Positions 58,869 to 64,000 of a stretch of DNA of 64,000 nt are shown in pieces. Within the stretch, counting starts at the first letter, position 1; every line of letters begins with the position of its first letter. A model generated the notes under the pieces. That model saw only the letters and a list, made by a program, of their open reading frames with translations, was not told the DNA's origin and searched no databases. This DNA is from Rhodosalinus sediminis (GTDB taxonomy: Bacteria > Pseudomonadota > Alphaproteobacteria > Rhodobacterales > Rhodobacteraceae). Position numbers and translations under genes: made by a program. The stretch spans positions 1-64,000 of the forward strand of contig NZ_QOHR01000002.1 in assembly GCF_003385555.1 (NCBI RefSeq), written 5' to 3'.

Positions 58869-61418
58869 ATGAAGGACGCCGCGCCGCAGACCGTGCACCT
58901 GAGCGATTACGCGCCGCCCGCCTTCCTGGTGGAGGAGGTGCATCTGACCTTCCGCCTCGCGCCCCGGGCGACCCGGGTTCTGAGCCGCATCTGCTTCCGT
59001 CCGAACCCCGATGCGGCCGGCGGCGCCTTCTTTCTGCATGGCGAGGAGCTCACGCTCATCCGCGCGGCGATCGACGGGGCGGAGGTGACGCCCGAGCTCA
59101 CGGCCGCGGGCCTGACCTGCACGGTGCCCGACGGCCCCTTCACCTGGGAGGCAGAGGTCGAGATCGCGCCGGAGGCCAACACCGCGCTCGAGGGGCTCTA
59201 CATGTCGCGCGGCATGTACTGCACCCAGTGCGAGGCCGAGGGCTTCCGCAAGATCACCTACTACCCCGACCGCCCCGACGTCATGGCGCCCTTCACCGTG
59301 CGGATCGAGGGCGAGGCGCCGGTGATGCTCTCGAACGGCAACCCGGTGGGCGTGGGCGAGGGCTGGGCCGAGTGGCACGACCCGTGGCCGAAGCCCGCCT
59401 ATCTCTTCGCGCTGGTGGCCGGCGATCTGGTGGCCGAGCGCGGCAGCTTCGTCACCCGCTCGGGCCGGACCGTCGATCTCGCCGTCTGGGTGCGCCCGGG
59501 CGACGAGGGCAAATGCGCCTGGGCGATGGAGGCGCTCGGGACATCCATGCGCTGGGACGAAGAGCGCTACGGGCGCGAATACGACCTCGACGTGTTCAAC
59601 ATCGTCGCCGTGGACGATTTCAACATGGGCGCGATGGAGAACAAGGGGCTCAACATCTTCAACTCCGCCGCCGTGCTGGCGAGCCCGGAGACGGCGACCG
59701 ACGCCAATTTCGAGCGCATCGAATCGATCATCGCGCACGAGTATTTCCACAACTGGACGGGCAACCGCATCACCTGCCGCGACTGGTTCCAGCTCTGCCT
59801 GAAGGAGGGGCTCACGGTCTTCCGCGATCAGGAATTCACGGCCGATCTGCGCTCCGCCGCCGTCAAGCGGATCGAGGACGTGCGCATGCTGCGCGCGCGC
59901 CAGTTCCCCGAGGACCAGGGCCCGCTCGCGCACCCCGTCCGCCCCGAAAGCTATCAGGAGATCAACAACTTCTACACCGCGACCGTCTACGAGAAGGGCG
60001 CCGAGGTGATCGGCATGCTCAAGCGCCTCGTGGGCGACGACGGCTATGCGAAGGCGCTCGATCTCTACTTCGACCGCCACGACGGGCAGGCCTGCACCAT
60101 CGAGGACTGGCTCAAGGTCTTCGAGGACGCGACGGGCCGCGACCTGAGCCAGTTCAAGCTCTGGTACGAACAGGCCGGCACGCCGCGCCTCTCGGTCGAG
60201 GAAAGCTTCGAGGGCGGCACCTATACCCTCACCTTCACGCAGCACACGCCGCCCACGCCGGGACAGGAAGAGAAGAAACCGCTGGTCCTGCCGATCGCCC
60301 TGGGCCTTCTTTCGCCCAACGGGGACGAGGTCGTGCCGACGCGGGTGCTCGAGATGACCGAGGCGCGGCAGAGCTTCACCTTCGAGGGGCTCGCGTCGAA
60401 GCCGGTGCCCTCCATCCTGCGCGGCTTCTCCGCGCCCGTGGTGCTGGAGCGGGCGGCGGACCGGGACGAGCGCGCCTTCCTGATGGCGCACGACACCGAC
60501 CCCTTCAACAAGTGGGAGGCGGGGCGCGCCCTCGCCCGCGAGAGCCTGATCGCCACGGTGCGCACGGGCGCCGCGCCGGACGCCGCCTGGCTCGAGGGGG
60601 TCGCCGCGATCCTGCGCGACGAAAGCTTCGAGCCGGCGTTCCGCGCGCAGATGCTCGCGCTGCCCACGCAGTCCGAGCTCGCGCAGTCGCTCGCCGACCG
60701 GGGCGAGACGCCGGACCCGGACGCGATCTGGGGCGCGGTCGAGGGGCTGAAGGAGGCGCTGGCGCTGCACCTCGCCGATCTCGCGCCGGCGCTCTACGAC
60801 GCGATGCGGGTCACCGGACCCTACATCCCCGACGCCGAGCAGTCGGGCAAGCGCACGCTCGCCAACGCGATGCTGGGGCTCATCACCCGGCGCGACGGCG
60901 GCGAGCGGGCGGCGCGGCAATACGCCGAAGCCGACAACATGACGCTCACGCTCGCCGCGCTCGCCTGCCTCCTGCGCGCGGGCAAGGGCAGTCCCGAGCT
61001 CGCCGCCTTCCACGAGCGCTGGCAGGACGACCGCCTCGTGATGGACAAGTGGTTCGGCCTGCAGATCATGGAAGCCACGCCCGAGGCGGCCGTCGAGACC
61101 GCGCGCCGGCTGACCGGGCACCCGGCCTTCGACATGAAGAACCCCAACCGCTTCCGCGCGGTGCTGGGCGCGCTCGCCGGGCATCACGCGGGCTTTCACC
61201 GCGCGGACGGGGCGGGCTACGCGCTGCTCGCCGACTGGCTGATCCGGCTCGACCCGGTGAACCCGCAGACCGCGGCACGCATGATGACCGCCTTCCAGAC
61301 ATGGCGGCGCTACGACGCGGGGCGGCAGGCGCACGCCCGGGCCGCGCTGGAGCGCATCGCGGCCACGCCGGGGCTCTCGCGCGACGGGGCCGAGATGGTC
61401 GGCCGGATGCTTGCCTGA
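58869..61418 (+). CDS. pepN: PepN, alanyl aminopeptidase (M1 family)
   Basis: 849 residues. Substrate motif GAMENKG near residue 255 and zinc site HEYFHNWTGNRITCRDWFQL (His290, His294) with the third ligand Glu in LKEGLTVFRD. C-terminal PepN domains are complete, ending TPGLSRDGAEMVGRMLA. GAGGAGA before ATG 58869; an in-frame extension into the promoter region is not supported. A housekeeping peptidase that marks the end of the flagellar cluster. Confidence 0.97.
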   Translation: MKDAAPQTVHLSDYAPPAFLVEEVHLTFRLAPRATRVLSRICFRPNPDAAGGAFFLHGEELTLIRAAIDGAEVTPELTAAGLTCTVPDGPFTWEAEVEIAPEANTALEGLYMSRGMYCTQCEAEGFRKITYYPDRPDVMAPFTVRIEGEAPVMLSNGNPVGVGEGWAEWHDPWPKPAYLFALVAGDLVAERGSFVTRSGRTVDLAVWVRPGDEGKCAWAMEALGTSMRWDEERYGREYDLDVFNIVAVDDFNMGAMENKGLNIFNSAAVLASPETATDANFERIESIIAHEYFHNWTGNRITCRDWFQLCLKEGLTVFRDQEFTADLRSAAVKRIEDVRMLRARQFPEDQGPLAHPVRPESYQEINNFYTATVYEKGAEVIGMLKRLVGDDGYAKALDLYFDRHDGQACTIEDWLKVFEDATGRDLSQFKLWYEQAGTPRLSVEESFEGGTYTLTFTQHTPPTPGQEEKKPLVLPIALGLLSPNGDEVVPTRVLEMTEARQSFTFEGLASKPVPSILRGFSAPVVLERAADRDERAFLMAHDTDPFNKWEAGRALARESLIATVRTGAAPDAAWLEGVAAILRDESFEPAFRAQMLALPTQSELAQSLADRGETPDPDAIWGAVEGLKEALALHLADLAPALYDAMRVTGPYIPDAEQSGKRTLANAMLGLITRRDGGERAARQYAEADNMTLTLAALACLLRAGKGSPELAAFHERWQDDRLVMDKWFGLQIMEATPEAAVETARRLTGHPAFDMKNPNRFRAVLGALAGHHAGFHRADGAGYALLADWLIRLDPVNPQTAARMMTAFQTWRRYDAGRQAHARAALERIAATPGLSRDGAEMVGRMLA

Positions 61419-61842
61419 GCCCCTCCGCTTCGAGCGCACGGGCCGTACGCGGCGCACGGCGCTCGCCCTCGTGGCGGTCTGGGCCGCCATGGGGGCGGCC
61501 GTCCTCGTGCTCGACGCGGCGTTCTGGGTGATGGCGGTGCCGGCGCTCTTCACGCTGCCGGCGGTCTGGGATCTCGTCTCGGACCGCCGGGCGGGGCTCG
61601 CGCTCGACGACGACCGCATCCGCTGGCACGCAGGGCGCGCCGAGGGCGAGGTGGCCTTCGCCCGGATCGACCGGGTGCGCTTCGACACGCGGCTCGATCT
61701 CACTGTGAAGGTGACGCTGGTGCTGCACTCGGGCCGCAAGATCCGGCTGCCGCAGGAGAGCCTCCCGCCCTGGCGCAGGCTCGAGGCGGCGCTCGCCGCG
61801 CGCGGCCTGCGGACCGAGCGCCATCACTTCGCGCTCTTCTAG
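61411..61842 (+). CDS. Two-TM membrane protein with PH-like cytoplasmic domain
   Basis: 143 residues from a TTG that overlaps the pepN end; no better start is visible. Two TM helices (ALALVAVWAAMGAAVLVLDA, FWVMAVPALFTLPAVWDLVS), then a beta-rich domain (DDDRIRWHAGRAEGEVAFAR, VTLVLHSGRKIRLPQE) resembling bacterial PH-like domains. Role unknown. Confidence 0.7.
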   Translation: MPEPLRFERTGRTRRTALALVAVWAAMGAAVLVLDAAFWVMAVPALFTLPAVWDLVSDRRAGLALDDDRIRWHAGRAEGEVAFARIDRVRFDTRLDLTVKVTLVLHSGRKIRLPQESLPPWRRLEAALAARGLRTERHHFALF

Positions 61843-61950
61843 CGCCGGGCGGCAGGTCGCCATCGGGAACCGGATCGCGCTCTTGGGGGTTCCAGCTTCG
61901 GTCGATCCGTGCAATTTTCCGCGCACAGTCACAGGATCGTCGCAACGCAG

Positions 61951-62841
61951 ATGTTCAAGGGCGCCATGAAGGACCGGATCGACCCGCTGATCGCCGAACG
62001 CGCGCCCTGGCTTTTCTCGGACAGGCCCGGCGTCGCGCCCGCGCGCGCCGTGCTCAACGCGATCCTCGGCTACGACCGCACCGTGGCCCTGGGCGAGGCG
62101 CTGGAGCATCTCCCGCCCGAGCGCATCATGCAGGAGATGGCGCGCCGCCTCGCGCGGGACATGGAGGCCTCGGGCCTCGACAACATCCCGCGGCAGGGCG
62201 CGGCGCTGGTGGTGGCCAACCACCCGACGGGAATCGCCGACGGCATCATGCTGCACGCCGCGCTCGGCGAGCTCAGGCCCGATCTCTACTTTTTCGCCAA
62301 CCACGACATCCTGCGCGTCATGCCGCAGATGGAGCGCATGATCGCGCCCGTGGAGTGGCGCCGGGAAAAGCGCACCCACGGCAAGACGCGCGAGACGATG
62401 GCCTATACCCGGCAGGCCGTGGACGAAGGGCGGCTCGGCGTGATCTTCCCCTCCGGCCGGCTCGCCAAGCGCCGCGGGCTCAGCCTGCACGAGCGCGAGT
62501 GGATGCCCTCGGCGGCGATGATCGCGCGCAAGTTCGACCTGCCGGTGATCCCGGTGAACATCCGGGCGCGCAACTCCGCGCTCTTCTATCTCTTCGACCT
62601 CATGCACCCGACGCTGCGCGACATCACGCTCTTCCACGAGACGCTGAACAAGGACCGCCAGCCCTACCGCATCACCGTGGGCGAGGCGATCTCGCCCCGC
62701 TCGCTGCCGGCGAAATCGGAGGAGGGCATCGCGCTCCTGCGCCGGGCGACGCTCGCGCTCGGCGGGCACCGCGCGCCGGCGGTCTCGCTCGTGGACAACA
62801 CGCGCCGGCCCTCCTGGATTCGTCAGACCACCTCGAACTGA
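61951..62841 (+). CDS. Putative acyltransferase (PlsC-like)
   Basis: 296 residues from ATG 61951; GTG 61909 would add 14 residues and ATG 61966 would remove five. The lysophospholipid acyltransferase pattern is visible: LVVANHPTGIADGIMLHAAL (block I, His/Asp), later GVIFPSGRLAKRRG (block III) and LPVIPVNIRA (block IV). Likely a membrane-associated glycerolipid or ornithine-lipid acyltransferase; the exact acceptor cannot be told. Confidence 0.8.
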   Translation: MFKGAMKDRIDPLIAERAPWLFSDRPGVAPARAVLNAILGYDRTVALGEALEHLPPERIMQEMARRLARDMEASGLDNIPRQGAALVVANHPTGIADGIMLHAALGELRPDLYFFANHDILRVMPQMERMIAPVEWRREKRTHGKTRETMAYTRQAVDEGRLGVIFPSGRLAKRRGLSLHEREWMPSAAMIARKFDLPVIPVNIRARNSALFYLFDLMHPTLRDITLFHETLNKDRQPYRITVGEAISPRSLPAKSEEGIALLRRATLALGGHRAPAVSLVDNTRRPSWIRQTTSN

Positions 62842-62942
62842 GCGGACACGCAGAGCGCGAAGAATTTCGCGCCCCTGCCCGATTTCTGCCCGATTGCCCC
62901 GCGACAACGGGAGCGAGGCGCAACGGGAAGGGATGGCGCGCC

Positions 62943-64000
62943 ATGAGCGCCCTCGGAATCATCTTCAGACGGGTTCTCGGCGCGGTGCGCGCGCCCGCGG
63001 ACGCAGCCGCCGAGACCCCGACCGGGGAGGCGCGACCGGCCCTCCGCCTCGGCCCCTCGCGCGCGGCGCGGCGGCGCGCCGCACTCGGCGCCGCGGATTT
63101 GCCGGTGCGCGACGTGACCCGCGACGAGCACGACGCCAAGAGCTACCACGGACAGGGCCTCTTCCTCGCGCGGCAGGACCGCTGGGACGAGCTCGACGCG
63201 TTGATCCGCGAGACCGACGCGGCACGCGCCGCCACGCCGGGCGGGGAGCTCGTCGCCGAGCTGCTGGCGCGCGGCGCGGTCGCCGATGCGCTGGAGCCGG
63301 GACCGGACGGCGCGACGGCGCCGGGTCTCGCCTGGCTGCACGATCTGCGCGCCGAGGCGGCCGACCAGCCCGGCCTCGCGCTCGCCGTGGCCTGGGCCGA
63401 GATCGCCACCGCCGAGGCCGCGCGGGACGGCGCGGCGCCCGCCGATCTGCCGGTCGAACGCCGCATGGACTACCATTCCCACCTCGCGCAGGCCGCCCAT
63501 GTCCTCGAGGACTTCGACCCGATCGCCCTCGACAGCCCGGCGATCGCCGCGGCGCATTGCGTCCTCGCCCCGGTCTGGCAGGCCGACGCCGCACATCTGA
63601 CCGACCTCTACGAGGACCTGATCGACCTCGACCCGGCGAACCCGCGCCACATGCGCGCGCTCGGCCGGGCGCTGCGGGCGCGCGGGCTCGGCGCCTTACC
63701 GGTCCTCGAGCGCGCGGCGCGCGACACCGCGGAGCGCACCGCCGACATCTGGGGCGCGGGCGGCTACACCTGGTGCTGGCGCGACGCGCTGCTCGCCGAT
63801 CCGCGCGGCTTCGAGCGGGTGGACAGCGCGCACCTCCTCCGCGGGATCGAGGACATCCTGCTGCGTCACGAGGACCAGCACCTGCTGAACCAGCTGGCCG
63901 CCTTCTGCGTGCTCGCGCCCGACCGCCGCGCCGGCGCGGCGGACACCGCCGCCATCGCCGCGCGCCGCGCCGCGGTGCGCGAGGCGGGGCAGCACATCCT
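62943..64000 (+). CDS. Hypothetical protein, cut by the right edge of the window
   Basis: At least 352 codons, open to the last base. Basic N-terminus (FRRVLGAVRAP, then ARPALRLGPSRAARRRAALG), then a helical, Asp/Ala/Leu-rich body with TPR-like spacing (YHGQGLFLARQDRWDELDAL, LYEDLIDLDPANPRHMRALG). GGAAGGGA lies before the ATG. No known family recognised; the stop lies outside the window. Confidence 0.75.
   Translation, partial: MSALGIIFRRVLGAVRAPADAAAETPTGEARPALRLGPSRAARRRAALGAADLPVRDVTRDEHDAKSYHGQGLFLARQDRWDELDALIRETDAARAATPGGELVAELLARGAVADALEPGPDGATAPGLAWLHDLRAEAADQPGLALAVAWAEIATAEAARDGAAPADLPVERRMDYHSHLAQAAHVLEDFDPIALDSPAIAAAHCVLAPVWQADAAHLTDLYEDLIDLDPANPRHMRALGRALRARGLGALPVLERAARDTAERTADIWGAGGYTWCWRDALLADPRGFERVDSAHLLRGIEDILLRHEDQHLLNQLAAFCVLAPDRRAGAADTAAIAARRAAVREAGQHI

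Noticed and set aside
58818-61739. A 973-codon minus-strand frame opposite pepN
   Set aside because: pepN has intact M1 peptidase motifs over the same bases; the reverse frame is Arg/His/Val-rich noise.

Overview
The window reads as a very GC-rich alphaproteobacterial chromosome segment, most likely from the order Rhodobacterales. Reasons: gene content and order match the Fla1 flagellar system known from Rhodobacter sphaeroides; CheA is split into two proteins in the way known from that species; a dedicated rpoN sits beside two enhancer-binding-protein genes; and a GC-rich palindrome of a type I associate with this group lies near 57.0 kb. I cannot name the species.

Layout: 1-2303 (-) holds the 5' end of flhF and all of flhA. 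2466-5386 (+) holds an FlgP-like lipoprotein, flgT, flgA, flgM and a small membrane protein. 5549-7562 (-) holds fliS and three poorly known genes. 7623-18751 (-) is a chemotaxis operon (unknown 103-aa gene, CheA core, cheR, cheW, MCP, response regulator, 1273-aa CheA-like phosphotransfer protein, cheB). 19075-33083 (+) runs fleT-fliEFGHIJ, fliKLMN and fliOPQR-flhB plus a small gene. 33080-43185 holds an unknown gene, a motF-like pair, rpoN, flagellin, motAB, fliD and fleQ. 43578-54614 holds an acidic unknown gene, flgBCDEF, flgGHIJKL and a flagellar lytic transglycosylase (sltF). 54888-56728 is a two-gene unit ending in a membrane-sensor MCP. From 57 kb to the right edge the genes are not flagellar: DUF2256, photolyase, pepN, a PH-like membrane protein, an acyltransferase, and a gene cut by the window end.

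Regulation can be read from the DNA. Nine near-identical sigma-54 promoters (TGGCACG-N4-nTGC) precede flhA, flgP, fleT, fliK, fliO, motF, motA, flgB and flgG. Seven candidate sigma-28 promoters (TAAA-like box, about 15 bases, then CCGTTTCC-like box) precede flgM, fliS, the chemotaxis operon, an unknown 178-aa gene, flagellin, fliD and the terminal MCP unit. The inferred cascade is FleQ/FleT with RpoN turning on the hook-basal body and motor, then sigma-28 (held by FlgM; fliA is not in the window) turning on filament and chemotaxis genes.

Almost a complete single flagellum is encoded: export apparatus, MS and C ring, rod, hook, L and P rings, filament, cap and stators. The motor side is Vibrio-like: PomA/PomB-like stators, FlgT, an FlgP-like lipoprotein and a Sel1-repeat periplasmic protein. 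The least explained parts are the NHLP/nitrile-hydratase-like gene and its Sel1 partner behind fliS, the 178-aa sigma-28 gene, the degenerate HPt repeats in the large CheA-like protein, and an NPAH motif in FlhB where NPTH is usual.
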